From Ottelia alismoides (lineage: Eukaryota > Streptophyta > Magnoliopsida > Alismatales > Hydrocharitaceae): 64,000 nt of DNA. Of the stretch, positions 25,850 through 38,625 are shown piece by piece; the stretch's first letter is position 1, and every line of letters begins with the position of its first letter. The notes beneath the pieces were generated by a model. It was given only the letters and a program-made list of their open reading frames with translations, made no database searches and was not told the DNA's origin. The stretch spans positions 372,001 to 436,000 of the forward strand of contig JAZKJV010010530.1 of NCBI GenBank assembly GCA_037367405.1, read 5' to 3'. Made by a program: the position numbers and the translations under genes.

Positions 25850-28489
25850 GAACAAGAAGAGCCCCTTTTTCTGGCATGATCTAGGAGCCAACAAAATGCC
25901 ATGTGCCCCCTTGTGATGCTTTTTTTAGGACTAGATCTTGTGGATATAAGATCTCCATGCGTTTCATCTTTCCTCCATGAATGCAATTGAATTGGATGGC
26001 TTCATATGCACTTGGGATCAACAGTTGAGATCAAGGTGGGTTGTGATCTAAGAGTGACTATAGATTGGAGGTGTTTTCTCTATTGGCGCCAATGAATGGG
26101 TTACTCTGATGTTCTACCCTAGTGGTCATGGTTGTATAAACCTCACTATATATGCTTTGTGTGGTGTGGTGCACCTATTTTAGACCTACAAAGAGAGGCA
26201 TAGATAGAACCGGTAATTTTATAAAGGTAGGACCAAGTATACAATATATATGCTCAAAAATTTAAAAATAATTTTATTTTCAAATAATATTTTTAAATGG
26301 AGTTCATATTTTTAAAATGAACACCTTTCTATTTTGATAAATTTACAATGCAAATCTAATATTAATGTTGGATTTTTAAATCGATTACTATTTTCAATGT
26401 TGATTTTGAAAATTTAATAAATCTAATAATTTAAGCCTCTTTAAATTCATCCTAAAGGCTAAATTATCATGTGAAATTTTGAAATAAAAATGTCCATGGT
26501 TAAAAGGAAATGATAACTTTTTTATTTACAAGATGTGCTAGAAAGAATTGGAGAGATAAAAAAACTTCAATGCAAGTTTATATCAAATTATACTTATAAT
26601 TTTGATACTTTAGAAGTGATTCTATAAACTACATAAAAGAAATTAAAATGGTGGGAGGTAAGATTTGAACCATGGTATCCAAAGTAATAAACATGATATT
26701 TTACCACGAAATTTTTAAATGATCTTAGAACATTTATCTAAAAATACTATTTATTATACAATTAAGGAGGGGCAATAATAAAAAACATAATGTATTGCAC
26801 AAGTGACATATAATAATCCAGAAGGGTTCATGTCCCCTCCATGGCATATAATAATTTCGCCTCGGAGTAGAGGGACCACTCGAATCCTCAAGGACTTAGT
26901 TATGGCATTAATCTCATAATAAATGATGGGGGATGGAAGCTCCTATAGGGTGTGAATGGAGAAAGAGCAAGGTGCCCCGGTTGCATTCTCGAATAAATGT
27001 GGGAGGCTGAGGGCATATAACATGAAGCGTTGGGAAGGAGATGGGGTAGTACATATCGTGGGGGGTTTGCGTTTACATTGGAATTAACACGAAGAATATG
27101 AGGTATGGGGTGATAAGTTGTAGAGGAATATGATCGAGAAAATAGATAAGAATAAGAAGAATAAAGGGAGAAGGAAAAGAAGTGATGTTAGAAAGTTTAC
27201 CTGGAATTTTGCCTTTGGTCCAAGGAGTGGAGACTCGACTCTTGTGATCATTTGAGTCATACAATGGGAGGGGATGATCTCAGCCATTCTTCTGAGAAGA
27301 GAAGAAGTAGAAGGGGACGATTGCCCTCTAGATCGCACTGGTGAAGAGGAGGCCGATGTCGGAGACTCAAGATTGTTGTCACCAACCTTGGTGTCCCATC
27401 TCTCTCTCTCTCTCTTTCTCTCGATCAATTGATCAATACGAGTCAATGAAAGCAGCGGATGATCTTGCAACAATCTGGATGTGAGTTTATATAGGAGAAA
27501 GGAAAATCGATCATGTCTGATGATGGGTTTAGAATGATAGAGGGATATGGTATTCGGATTGTGATTGAATTAAGAAGAATTGATGATATGGTGGTGGTCG
27601 AGATTGTTGTTTGAAGAAGGTCTGATGAGGATTTCAGTTGGATTTGCTTAGATATGGGTAGACGGGTATGGAAAATTAACATTAGAAGGAAGTTACTTTT
27701 GATTTTGAGATGGATTCAGAGATTGAAGACCTTATGGTTAGATTTGATTGGGTTTTTTATGTCTTAGGGAATATTCATGTGCATGCAAAATTGGAAGGGG
27801 CGTTAGAAATATGGGTCTAATTTGATCGAAGAAGGTTGTGGTCATGGATCTCATATGGTATTTAAGTAATATGCATATTGAATCGGGAATGATTAGGACA
27901 CGACTGACAAAATATTGAAGGAGATCGATCATAAGAATAGAAGTGGAGGAGTATGATTAAGATAAGAGAGAGTGAGTTGAGTGGAGGGTTCAACGAAAGG
28001 TAGCTCATATAATGTAGATGGCATTGAATAAAAAAGTATCAGCATGACTTTTGGAGATCTTAATGATATGTACAACTTTAGTGTTGAATCAAAAACCAAA
28101 CTCAATCATTAATAAGAAATAAATATTTTTAGAGTATTTTATATCCATAAAATCATGATTTTGTATGTTTTGTATTTTATCTTTGGTTTCTGATAAATCA
28201 TATATATGTATAATATTTTTCAAAATATTAGGTAATTTATTATTTGGAAATATGTTTTTTTTGTATTTTTATTGTTAAGAATAAAGTGGAATAAAATATT
28301 ATACACAATAATATACAAATATCAGTTCATTATATGCAATGTCAGAATGCATCTTTTCTTGGTTTTATAGATTTTTCGATTTTTATTCTTTTGTTATTAG
28401 TTATAATATACAATAAGGAAAATAAATGAAAAATAAAAAACTGAAAATAATTAATTAAGTACATAAAATAATAGGTACAAGTTACTCGA
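25850..28489. other. Unassigned sequence, transposon-like
   Basis: Nothing is firmly recognisable. On the minus strand an open frame (27473 to about 27184) reads through RWDTKVGDNNLESPTSASSS, includes an internal Met (MAEIIPSHCMTQM) and ends at a possible donor, CCAG-GTAAAC, near 27200. The surroundings are AT-rich. This could be a 5' exon of a gene or retroelement leader, but no family signature supports it. A (CT)n run lies at 27399-27415. Confidence 0.3.
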
Positions 28490-29944
28490 GTTTGTGCAAT
28501 ATAGAATTTGGTCTCAAAACCCAAATTTCACATATGAATTCAAATCGAATTTAATTATCTCAAAATCTTCTTTTCACATATCTAAAAAGAATGTGAATCG
28601 CATCGATATTATTCTGGATAACTGTGTATAATACTATCTAAGATAATGTTATCTATTATAATTAAATTTAAATTTAATCATCATAAGTTCTCCTCTTCCT
28701 CAAGTGATTCAAACATCACTTACATTCCAAATTCTCATATTTATCTCTTTAGGACCTTTCCTCAAACTCCTTTGAAGACAGTGTGCCTTCTCCACAGATA
28801 CTTGGAGATAGGGTTAGGGTGATTGTACATCCATGTATAGTGACTTGGATAATAAGATACAATCTCATATCCATATCATTAAGACCTCTCAAAGACGTCT
28901 GATCATGTCAGACAAAGTACACAATCTTCTTATTATCTTTGTATCCAATTCAGATCAATATACAGTATCTGGACTAAGATTGGATAACTAGTTCTATATA
29001 AGGAGTCACTAAAATCCAAACATGTTTCATCACACCCTCGGAATGGAAGCGTTATGGTATACAATCGTTCAAGATCACATCACCCTCGAGTATTCTTAAT
29101 ACTCGTACATCATGCATACCAGAATACTATGATTAAATACAAAGTTTTGATCCTATTTTGGGTTGTCTCTTCATGATTTTACTGATAAGTTTCACATTCT
29201 ATCATTGGGAATTAGTATCAATCATATGATTTCCAAAAAACATATATCATACCTTCAAATCCTATTTTATTTCTAAAATAAGATGACCAACGTTGGAAAT
29301 TTTTATCCCAATATCTCTTGAGTGAGCTCATGTCTTCTGATTCAATAGTGAACATGTATGATCCCTTAGAGAAATCGTATTACCCATATGCCCTTGTATG
29401 CATACCAGCACATCGATTTATAGACCTTTATTTGGCCATAAACCTAATAATATATTAAATATATATACTCAAATATATAGTAATACATCTGTCTCCGACG
29501 AAAGAATGTGCGCATGCGTTGTGATAACATACGCTGTATGTCTTAGTTATCTCGATCTCTCTAAGTCAACTCTTCGACCTAATTTACCTGGCACCTCTGA
29601 ATCTCTATTCATATGTATAGGACCTTCATCAAGAGATCGGTTGAATTTCAACCTTTAGAGTAAGGATTGTCATCTCCTTCTCAGGCTGGAGATCCTTTCT
29701 TGATAATATTTTGACGATGCAGTTGAGTCCTCAATCTAACCCTTTAGATATTCGACCCTGCACCAGCCTCTATGATCCAACATTTGGATCAATAGTTGTA
29801 TGGTATCAACATGGTCATGGCACATATCCCTAGTTGTACGAAGATAACTATTATGAAAATTATTTATTCTTCATTTCAAATTAAGGACTAATTTGTAATA
29901 ACTTTCAATGCATAATGGCTCGTTGTGGGCACTCGTGTCCAACG
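28490..29944 (-). mobile_element. 3' LTR of the minus-strand copia element
   Basis: It begins (minus strand) at 29944 right after the polypurine tract, with CGTTGGACACGAGTGCCC in place of the usual TGTTGGAC start. The stretch 29040-28550 aligns with 37735-37240 of the 5' LTR. The far end is uncertain because no match to the rest of the 5' LTR was seen below 28490. Confidence 0.65.
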
Positions 29945-29946
29945 AT

Positions 29947-29960
29947 CTCCCACTAGCCCA
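29947..29960 (-). promoter_or_regulatory. Polypurine tract of the copia element
   Basis: The minus strand reads GGGCTAGTGGGAGAT directly before the 3' LTR. A GTGGGAGAT tract at this place is usual for SIRE/Maximus-type copia elements. Confidence 0.75.
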
Positions 29961-30385
29961 AAGAGCCATTAAAGGGCTAATCATAAGCTGTGTAGATATA
30001 TAGCTCGGTTGTTTGATTAGTCACTCTATTCTAGGAGACTATGTCAATTCCTTTTACTGACTTGCATATCCCATGGTGATAGTGCTCGCATCCAATGCGA
30101 ATGGTGCATCCCATGCAATTGATACTCTATTTTTTTTGAAGAAGTCACTGTTCCTTACACCACAACTTAGTAGCTAACATAACTATTAAGAGATTTCCAT
30201 CACCTTATACGTGGAGATCCCTATCTCCTTAAAATAAGACATAGGCTTAAGTCTTTTAAGATATTTGAAAAGTAGGAGATCAATATCTCGATAGTCTTAA
30301 GTCTCCGAAGATGTTTTATTACTATAATCAAGGGTTTCATCTCCATAGTATGATTAGTAACAGTTTATTTCTCTTATTACATGAT

Positions 30386-30687
30386 AGATATATGGCTTTT
30401 GTATACATCATGGCATAAACTAGGGTTCATATAGTGGATGCACAAGGGCATGTAGGTATAGCATTTACATCCTTAACAATTTGAGGTGTTATCCTTTTAG
30501 ATAGGTCAATATTATATCTTAAGGGAAAGAAGCCTCAGATATATGGCTTTTGTATACATCATGGCATAAACTAGGGTTCATATAGTGGTTGCATAAGGGC
30601 ATCTAGGTATAGCATTTACATCCTTAATAATTTGAGGTGTTATCCTTTTAGATAGGTCAATATTATATCTTAAAGGAAAGAAGCCTT
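30386..30687 (-). repeat. Tandem duplication of 151 bp in the copia RT/RNase H region
   Basis: Copy 1 (30386-30536) and copy 2 (30537-30687) differ at only about six positions, for example ACAATTT versus ATAATTT. Each copy includes the conserved stretch that reads YAMMYTKA on the minus strand. Because 151 is not a multiple of 3, the duplication also shifts the frame. Confidence 0.88.
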
Positions 30688-31139
30688 CCCTGGTGCTTCC
30701 CATGTAGAATTTGTCCAAGATGTACCATTTATGTGAAGGTCCAAATTCTTAATTTTATTTTCTTTTGAACAGATTCAAAACTAAGATTCAAGAGGCAACC
30801 TTGAGATCTTTTATATCAAAGGTATGAGACAAATAGATTACAAGACACTTATCACCATCGTTATATCATTCCAAATGATTAGAATTACATATAGATTTAG
30901 CACAATGAATACAATGCCACTCCCACTAAGCTTTATATGGTTCACCAGACTCTGGCTAAAATCATAAAATTTATAATTTCATCGAATTCGGTGTTCTAAT
31001 TTCAAGAAGCTTGTTTGAGCCCACAGATGGATTTTCTTAACTTGTGCACTTTGTATTCCTCAATTATGAAGCCCTAGGGATACTTCATATAAATATCCGT
31101 ATTGAGTTATTCCTTGAGGAATACAATCTTGACTTCCAT
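30670..31139 (-). pseudogene. Copia reverse transcriptase relic lacking the catalytic Asp pair
   Basis: From 31139 the minus strand reads MEVKIVFLKE, then DIYMKYP.GFI, HKLRKSICGLKQAS and FDEII, the classic copia RT series (DVKTAFLNG, GFI, L.KSLYGLKQA). At the active site, where copia RTs have LYVDDILLIGND, the translation reads LYVILIIWNDI (about 30894-30862). The two catalytic Asp codons are missing as an exact 6-base gap with the frame kept. The relic ends at about GKASFLL (LGEASYIL in the family), next to the tandem duplication. Several stops confirm it is dead. Its role in a live element was cDNA synthesis. Confidence 0.85.
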
Positions 31140-31399
31140 CTCTTAGATGTTTTAGTTAAGTTGTTTTACTATAGTTAGTAATATCTCAGAGTTTGCTTTA
31201 GACATCACTTCTAATGTCCATATATTCATGTCATAATCCTCATATGCTTCATCATATGCAATTGGGTTATTGTCAAACTCTTCTGATGCATGGTATCTAT
31301 ACCTTTTAGGTAGTCTAACCACCCTTGAACTCTTTCATGTTCTTCGAACATGTATGAGTGCTTCGTCTTCAATTATCTTCTTTGTTGTTGGTTTAAGAA

Positions 31400-31830
31400 C
31401 AACATTGTCCTGTATGGATTATATGAATTCCTTTATTTCATTTTTTATCTTGACTCTTAAGTAAGTCAATTTCTAATACATATCCTTATAGATGAAGTCT
31501 TTATGAGTCTCATGCTCATAAAGTAGGAACCCAATATTGTCCTTTACATATCCAATGAAGTAGCACTATTTAGTGCAAGATTATAATATAATTGCATGGA
31601 ATCTAGTTGAGGATATATGTTGCAGTCTCTATTACATATCCTTATAGACTAAGTGGTAATTGTGTTATGTATCATCATTGATCTAATCATGTCCTACATG
31701 ATTCTGTTATATCTCCTTACAACTCTACTGAGTTGAGGTATTCCTAGAGGAGTGAGATAGGAAAAATATCCCTTTCTCTATAAAGTATTACCTTGAATTC
31801 ATTTGACATGTAATAATTAACTAGATCAAA
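31400..31830 (-). pseudogene. Copia integrase relic, C-terminal side of the core
   Basis: The minus strand from 31834 reads SD...YYMSNEFK, then FSYLTPLGIPQLSRVVRRYNR and MIRSMM, then ETATYILN-like TAIYI motifs in mixed frames. These correspond to SD.GGEY, S.FK, LTPPGTPQLNGV.ERRNRT and MVRSMM of copia integrases. The part just upstream of SD is displaced more than 1.2 kb, to beyond 33086, by an inserted element. Stops are frequent. Confidence 0.75.
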
Positions 31831-31844
31831 TCGAATGGTACACA

Positions 31845-33078
31845 GTGACGAGAGGGGGCTCAGCCTCCCCATATTCCATGACTCTCTCCCCTTTAAGGAA
31901 CGATCAACCTCTCCCATTTTACTCTCCCTAAATTTTAGGAGAGATTGGCCTCCCCATTATTTGCATGTTATTGTTTTCTATTCTAATAATAAGAAAATAA
32001 TTCATAAGTATATAACTCTTTCTTTCTCCCATGACATCATTCCTTCATGCCTCCATATTTTTTAAGTTTGTGCGTGAGAAGGGAGACTCCATAACATTAG
32101 GTGCAACCAACAAATCTAGAGCTTAATTTATTTCAATTTTTTCATGATATTTGTGTATGAGTATATTCTATCTTGTTTATATCAATATTATCAATGTTAT
32201 TATTTTTATCTTTTTATAGATAAATCAATTGTGAGTGATGTCAAACTCAATCATCATGTTGAATATTTCATTGAAAAAAAATACATGATAAGCATTGCAA
32301 CCAACCCAAGTATATGATTTGATTGCAAAGGATACACACTACACAAAATTTGATCAATGCCAATGAATAATTTAGCAGTTATTAACATATCATCCGTAAC
32401 TAAATTTATAATACAAATATTTATTTGTTTCAAAACTATGTTTGATTCCTTTTATTCCAAGGGTTTTCATAACTTTTACTATACCATGGTAATAAATCAT
32501 ATAATAACGATTTCCTGCTGATTTTTTCTTCATATCATTTCTGAATTAGCAATGATAAATGCATATTTTTAATGTAAATTCAACAGATAAATCATAATAG
32601 TATGAGCCCTTAGCAACAAATATGATATTTATTGTGAATTTAAAAGATACTTTAATTTTATGATGAATAATATTTCTTGTTATAAATTTAACATCAGAGT
32701 AAATGACAATAAATATTCAAATTACTCGTTATCAAACGTTATTTCTCTTACTGTAGCACATGAATAAAGATATAAAAATTATGCATATATTATGAAATAT
32801 AATCATATGTTTGACAACCATCGTTAATTATAAATAAAAGAAATGATGCAAGTTTTAATTTAAAATTAATAAGTTTATAGATAATTTATCACTCGAGTTT
32901 TTCTATCCATACTTTTTTAAATGATGCAATGTATGTCGATTTTTTGATATTTTCGGAGATGCTATGATATGAAGCCAAAATATTTTTTTACAATATTTTA
33001 AAAAATATCTATATAAAAAATATATCTCTATTGTATTTACATCCCCCAAAGCCCAAAATCCTGGCTTCATCCCTAATT
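31845..33078. mobile_element. 1.23-kb insertion splitting the copia integrase (probable non-autonomous DNA transposon)
   Basis: It interrupts the integrase between the FENQ...KK stretch and the SD motif. Flanks GTACACA (31838-31844) and GTATACA (33079-33085) look like a 7-8 bp target duplication with one change, the size expected for hAT-type elements. The ends are G/C-rich (GTGACGAGAGGGGGCTCAGC at the left; ...CCCAAAATCCTGGCTTCATC at the right) and the middle is very AT-rich. Terminal inverted repeats are weak, so the class is uncertain. No transposase is visible. Confidence 0.55.
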
Positions 33079-33085
33079 GTATACA

Positions 33086-33240
33086 TCTTTCTTCCAACTT
33101 TGGTTCTCAAACAGAATTGTGAATTCTTTGAACATTTCAAAGACATGTAAGAAAGAAATCCCATACCACGAATAATCATCAATTGATATCACATATTATT
33201 AATGTTCATTATGGTATGCAAGGTTCGTATAAATCAATAC
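33086..33240 (-). pseudogene. Copia integrase relic, central core
   Basis: The minus strand from about 33190 reads SIDDYSWYGISFL, then FEMFKEFTILFENQSWKK. This matches the copia integrase stretch F.DDYSRYG..YL....EAF.KFK.F...VENQ.GK. It is the part directly upstream of the inserted element at 31845-33078. Confidence 0.75.
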
Positions 33241-36022
33241 GTATGACGTCTTGAATACATTCGCATCTTAAACCATTTCTGGAGAAGGGTGCCCTGAACA
33301 TTTTTAGTTTGAATACTGTATTCACAAGTAGGTAAGTTCTGAACTTTTAAACAATCCAAAGGTGTACATCTCACTGGTCTAATGATCTTATCAATGGATA
33401 CATTTTCAAGTCTCGATGCTAGATCATCGTCAAATGTTCTTTGTCATCCTCTTGATCTATGAAGCTTTAATTTCCAACATTAGAAATGTTAATAAATCAT
33501 TCATTAATATTCTAATTCTATATAGTTCTCTAGTTAGATTACCTTCTGTAATATATCCATCATAACACTTTATAACAGATCTATCTCAGAATGTATGTCT
33601 ATCTCTCACAAGTCAATTCATTGCAAGTGTTAATAGAAGAATTAAATACAACTATCCAACTTAAGCCTTGTCAAACAAGTAAGTTGGTTCCAATGATTAA
33701 CTGTAGATGCAGGATATGTCGATGTATTATCTGAGTCATCTAAGGATTATAGGTATTCTGGATAGTCATGTTTCCAGTATATCAACTTATTTTAGTATTG
33801 ACAATTATACAACTATTTGGATGTGAAAGTTCTAGAAGTATGTCCAATTCTTTGACCTTTCTTCATCTCATGGGTCAAACCCATGCTTCCATTATGCTTC
33901 TCTGATCCTTAAACAATCTTTGCATAATATAAAGGATCTCTCTAGTTGAATATATCCTCGAAGAACATCAATTTGAAAGTATTTCAACATTTACTTGCTT
34001 CATCCCTTTCACACAATATGAAATTATGAAGCTTCATGAAGGACTTGAGTAGAAATGGTAGAATGCTGACACTCAACATATCCACATCCATCTTGATGCT
34101 TAAGACTTTGATTTAGGTAGGTACTCAAACATTTTGAGTGCATCATTTCTTATGGAGCTACCATTCTGTTTAATGTACTGAATCATGTCTTTTATGATCA
34201 AATGTTGAGAGCGCATACATTTGCCAAAACATCTTAATCATGGACCATATAATGATACTTGTTATGATTGAGTATAAGTATATTGAATGTGTTTAAATGA
34301 AATTTATCTGAAAAAATATAATTTATATAAGTATTTACTTTGATGATTAAGGTTATTATTATTTTAAATCAAAGTTATCTTGATTTTTATTACTTTGAAA
34401 GTATGTTCCTTTTTCAACTTTCAAAGCATGCGCTATGTCAAATAAAATACCTCACGCAAGATCCGGTATCTCCATTCCACCTTCATCACACCTTAATAAT
34501 ATGAGAAAATTCAACTATGGTGAAGGAAGCGGGAACTCTTTTTGCCTTACAAATCCAATTTGCACTCCCAATTCGGTCTTTGACCCAAACCCGCCACCCA
34601 TAAGGTAATATAAACCTGTTGTTAATTGAACCAACCTCCAACATGAATAGAATTAGTTATGCGCAATTCAGTAACCTCACTTATGTGGAGAACAACACTG
34701 GGATCACTACACATAGGACACGTCTCTTTTGAGAAGAAGATAGCTCGACCCATGTACGCTTGTATATTGGAGTTATGACTTGGCCTAGACATCTTTGCAA
34801 CACAATCTATGGAGATGGTACCCTTCGCCCTGATGGGTGACCATGAATGTCATCATATGACCCTCCAAACCATGTTCAAATTACAATCGATCAATTTGAA
34901 TCATATTCTTATGAGAGACCTTTCCAAAGAAAATCTAGCCTATTTAAAAGAATGTAGACTGTGAATGATTGGATCAGTAATTTATTCATATTAAATTATC
35001 AATACAATTAAATCGAGAAACAAATCTTGCTTGATGTTAATTATATATCATACGACCTAAGAAGTATGTATTTTTTCAATTTTAGTTGTTAGAGTATGCC
35101 TTGATCGCGCATCATGCTATACTTCCTTGAATCGGATCCTCTAGATGCTCAAGTTATGCTTGTAGGAAGCATTTCCTTGACATGTGAGGCATTAATTAAG
35201 GAACCAAGCCAACATATCCAATCTAGACACCATCTCCATTCCAATTTAGAAAAATACAATTGGATTTATTTGTACTTGCTGTTTTATCGATCATTCCTAT
35301 TTGATGATCGACATGATACTATATAGTATCTTCTCTTAAAAGTATGAAATTAAAACCATTTTAATTGTCACAAATCTGTAAGATATCAAGCAACCAACTA
35401 TTTTGCATCTAAATTACCTAGTTACAACAATTGCAGTTCAAATTTGATTTCTATCATGAAACAATCATTCAAAAGTTATTAATAATTTAAGTATTTATTT
35501 CAACAATTAATCAGGATATATCTCATAATTGCATGATTTATTTTGAATGATAAATACATAAAAAACGCCATCAAAATGACCATATCATCCTCCGACCCTA
35601 ACCCACAAAATATGACATATCTTGAGCTATTGGACTATCACACAAAATAAAATCATGGGATTTGATGGTTTAGTTTATGACATTAATAAAGATATTTTTC
35701 ATGACAAGAGAAACTATAGCAAAAATTGTTTATTTATAATTCTGAGTTTTATGCATAAACAACGCACTACATGAACTTTTCGTATGTGGATATTTATCCA
35801 ATCATAGTTACCTATTGGCCTAATGTTTGGATCATATTTAGACAATCCAAACATGATTTATTATCCCAATATACATTCATAATATAAGCTTATAGCAGCA
35901 ACATTAAATGTTTTCAAAACATTGAGAATTGTAAAATCGTGGAAAAAGTAATGTTCTCGTAATCCAATATCCAAAACCTTATCTTATTAGAACTTTTGAT
36001 CATATCCAAGACCTCTAACCAA
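33241..36022 (-). pseudogene. Copia gag/protease/N-terminal integrase region, decayed
   Basis: By position between the primer site and the integrase this should encode gag, protease and the integrase zinc domain, but no motif is clear in any frame. Part of it (about 34650-35600) resembles the fragment at 62508-63600, which supports a retroelement origin. Confidence 0.45.
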
Positions 36023-36035
36023 GGATCTGACACTA
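36023..36035 (-). promoter_or_regulatory. Decayed tRNA-iMet primer-binding site
   Basis: The minus strand reads TAGTGTCAGATCC two to three bases after an LTR end TCCCATCA. The consensus copia primer site is TGGTATCAGAGC; three positions differ, two of them transitions. Confidence 0.7.
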
Positions 36036-36037
36036 CT

Positions 36038-37735
36038 TGATGGGAGGTTTTTGAGGCTTCACGCATCACATAAGTGTATGGATCAGATCATATCCGATTG
36101 AAAAAACAGACTTGTCCGACAAGTCATAATAGCAGCAAAATTTTAAAAATATATGTGATGAAACTGCATAGAATGGGAACCATTCCCAATCAATTCCATC
36201 AATATCACACAAGTTTAGAATCACCTCTTGAAGCATGAATGTGATATTCAAGTCTCTAATGCAAGAGACCTCCTGTCTGAAGTCTGAGCTGATGGAGACG
36301 GCACTTGTGAGTGATTGGATAAACCGTGTACTTTTCGCCATCCAACGAGATTATCCGGGACTCCTTGCTCGTGATTTTTTCATACAAAATCATCTGTCTT
36401 CATCATGTTTCCGAAGAAACAAAGATGAAGAAACTCTACGTCGATCAAATCGATCTGCCAGCACAACAACATGGTTATCCACCATTAAGAATATTATCCC
36501 TACAAGGAAACATCCCTCAGAGGCAAGGGAAAGCATCCAACATTAAGGGCATTTCCCATATGAGGGGACATCCCTGAGGAAGAGAAAGAGGGGGACTCGT
36601 TTCTCCTGGAATGTGTTGTATCTTGAGAACCGTCCATGTCCTAACTTACATATAGTTTCGGAACGTTGTGATTGTAATCCTAATTCATAAATCAATGGCC
36701 TTGATTAAAGAATCTCACGACCCCTTTTAGGACTAGTTTTAATACCAATTATCTATTCAGTTATCCACTTAATCCTATCAATAAATTAATCAAAAAATAA
36801 TTAATAAAAAATAATTAGGAGACTCCTAAAATAGTGCAACATCCACCATGATTGTAACAACCCGTGGACATCCCCCCTTCTTTAGGGAGCTCCTTTTTCT
36901 TTTCCTTTTATTATAATTATTATAGTTACAGTATTTCAACAACTGTAAATAAGTATGTATTTATTATTTTATTTTGATAAAAACAATTATCAGTAAATAA
37001 TCCCAAATTATTTGTGATAATTATAAATAAGCCATTGACAAACACGAATCATATTTGAAGGTCCAAAATAAAATGTAATCATACCTACATTTATTGTATA
37101 ACGTGAATCCAATTCACATTAATATTAATTTGTGAATTCTATTCACAATCAACTCTTAATTGGATATTATGGATCTTATCCACACTATCCACGATTATTA
37201 TGAATAGCATAATCAATGTTAATCTTATCCGAGATAAATAAATTTAATTTAATTATCTCGCAATCCTCTCTACACATATCCAAAAACAATATGAATCTTA
37301 TTGACATTATTCTTGGATAACCTATGGATTGCACTATCCAAGATAATATTATCCAGGATAATTAAATTCAATTTAATCATCCTAAGTTCACCGCTTCCTC
37401 AGGTGATTTAAACACCACTTAATAATCACAGTTCTTATATTTACCTCTTTAAGAACATTCCTCAAACTCCTTTTAGGATAGTATGCCTTCTCCACGAATA
37501 CTTGGAGATATGATCATGGCGATTGTATATATCCATGTATAGGGATTTGGATAATGATATCCAATCTCATATCCAAATCTAAAAGATCTCTCAGCGATGC
37601 CTAATCATGTCAAATAAAGTACCCAATTTTTTATTGTCTTTGAATCCACTTCAGATCAATACACAATATTTGGATTAAGATTGGATAACTAGTTCACTAA
37701 GCGAAGTAACTAAAATCCAAACTTGTTTCGTCACT
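36038..37735 (-). mobile_element. 5' LTR of the minus-strand copia element (truncated)
   Basis: It ends (minus strand) in TCCCATCA at 36038. The part 37240-37735 aligns with 28550-29040 of the 3' LTR. The first roughly 900 bp expected at its start are missing: above 37735 the sequence turns into a LINE fragment. Confidence 0.65.
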
Positions 37736-37749
37736 CCTTTTGAGTGGAT

Positions 37750-38430
37750 ATACTCAAAAACTTTGAAATTCATCCTCCTAGAGATATTCAAAAACCTTGT
37801 GGAGCTCAAATAACTCCGCTGAATCTGAGACGTTGAGGGATCCCATTTATAGACGTTCATAAACCCCTCCATCTTAAAGGTTGATTCAATGAATTTGAGA
37901 GAGGAGACGGTTATGACCAGAGATTTGCGATCGGAAAAGGTTTTCCGTAAAGCTTGGATTTTAGATAACGGGTATATATCAAGGAGAGAGTGATGGAAGA
38001 TGATTCAATCTTGTTTTGCCCATCCTTCCAGGGAAACATCAATTCATGTATAGGTGGAGATGGAGGTCTTTAATTAGGTCTATAAGATCAGAGAGCTGAC
38101 ACCAATCAGAGACTTTTCGAGGAGGATTCACTAGGAAAGCAAGTGATGTTGAAGTCCCCAGCAACGATTAGGTGACCACATGAGGTGTTGAAACCCTCAA
38201 CGAAGTCCGGGAACGAGTTTTTGTCAGCGTTGTGAGGTGGTCTGTAAATAGTAATAAAGCAAATGGAGTTTATCGTAGGAATGTGGATTAGATCGCTAAT
38301 TGTGGAGAACTCACTACCCATGGAGTTCATAAGATAGAAGGTAAGAGGGTCCTGACTCGATAGAATACCCCACAGTTTACAGATAGGACCGATCGAAAAC
38401 CACACCTTTTACACCAAAAAAGATGTGGTC
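37750..38430 (-). pseudogene. LINE (L1-type) endonuclease-region fragment
   Basis: On the minus strand the frame 38405-38106 reads ICFITIYRPPH...ADKNSFPDF and then HLIVAGDFNIT. The GDFN motif and its spacing from the Y.P strand are typical of the AP-endonuclease domain of plant L1-type LINEs. Further downstream, broken frames give ALRKTFSDRKSLVI and FKMEGFMNV, which resemble the LPR..SDH.PI and F.FE..W...GF stretches after the endonuclease. There is no RT domain, so this is a short internal piece. It lies just beyond the last exon of the PEBP-like gene and against the copia LTR. Confidence 0.75.
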
Positions 38431-38625
38431 AAAACATTCGACCATCATTGATATCGAGACAAAAAAAACGTCACAATATTTACAAAACCTATACACATAA
38501 CGCGATATCAGTTGGGATATTTTATAAAATCAAGCCAACAATGTATGCTTACCCACCTCTTATTTCTAGAGAAGATAAAACAGCAACAAAGATTACAAAG
38601 CAGGCAAAAGAAAGCTTCGTCACTG
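38431..38625 (-). other. 3' flank of the PEBP-like gene
   Basis: About 195 bp between the stop codon of exon 2 and the LINE fragment. The 3' UTR and polyadenylation site should lie here. I see only AT-rich sequence and no decisive polyadenylation signal. Confidence 0.4.

Larger units (their letters stand above)
28490..37735 (-). mobile_element. Decayed Ty1/copia retrotransposon (Maximus/SIRE-like), minus strand
   Basis: Read on the minus strand, it has a truncated 5' LTR (37735-36038), a decayed tRNA-iMet primer site (36035-36023), integrase pieces (about 33185-33091 and 31830-31400), RT (31139-30670), RNase H remnants, the polypurine tract AGTGGGAGA (29956-29948) and a 3' LTR (29944 to about 28490). 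Integrase before RT is the copia order. The motifs IDDYS.YG, TPQL...R..N, LRKSICGLKQAS and YAMM.T are copia hallmarks. The two LTR pieces share about 500 bp (28550-29040 and 37240-37735) with many differences, so the insertion is old. All domains carry stops. Confidence 0.82.

Noticed and set aside
26084..26096. TTGGCGCCAA near 26.09 kb as a tRNA-Asp primer site
   Set aside because: Only the 8-base palindromic core matches; the rest of the site does not, and no LTR end precedes it.
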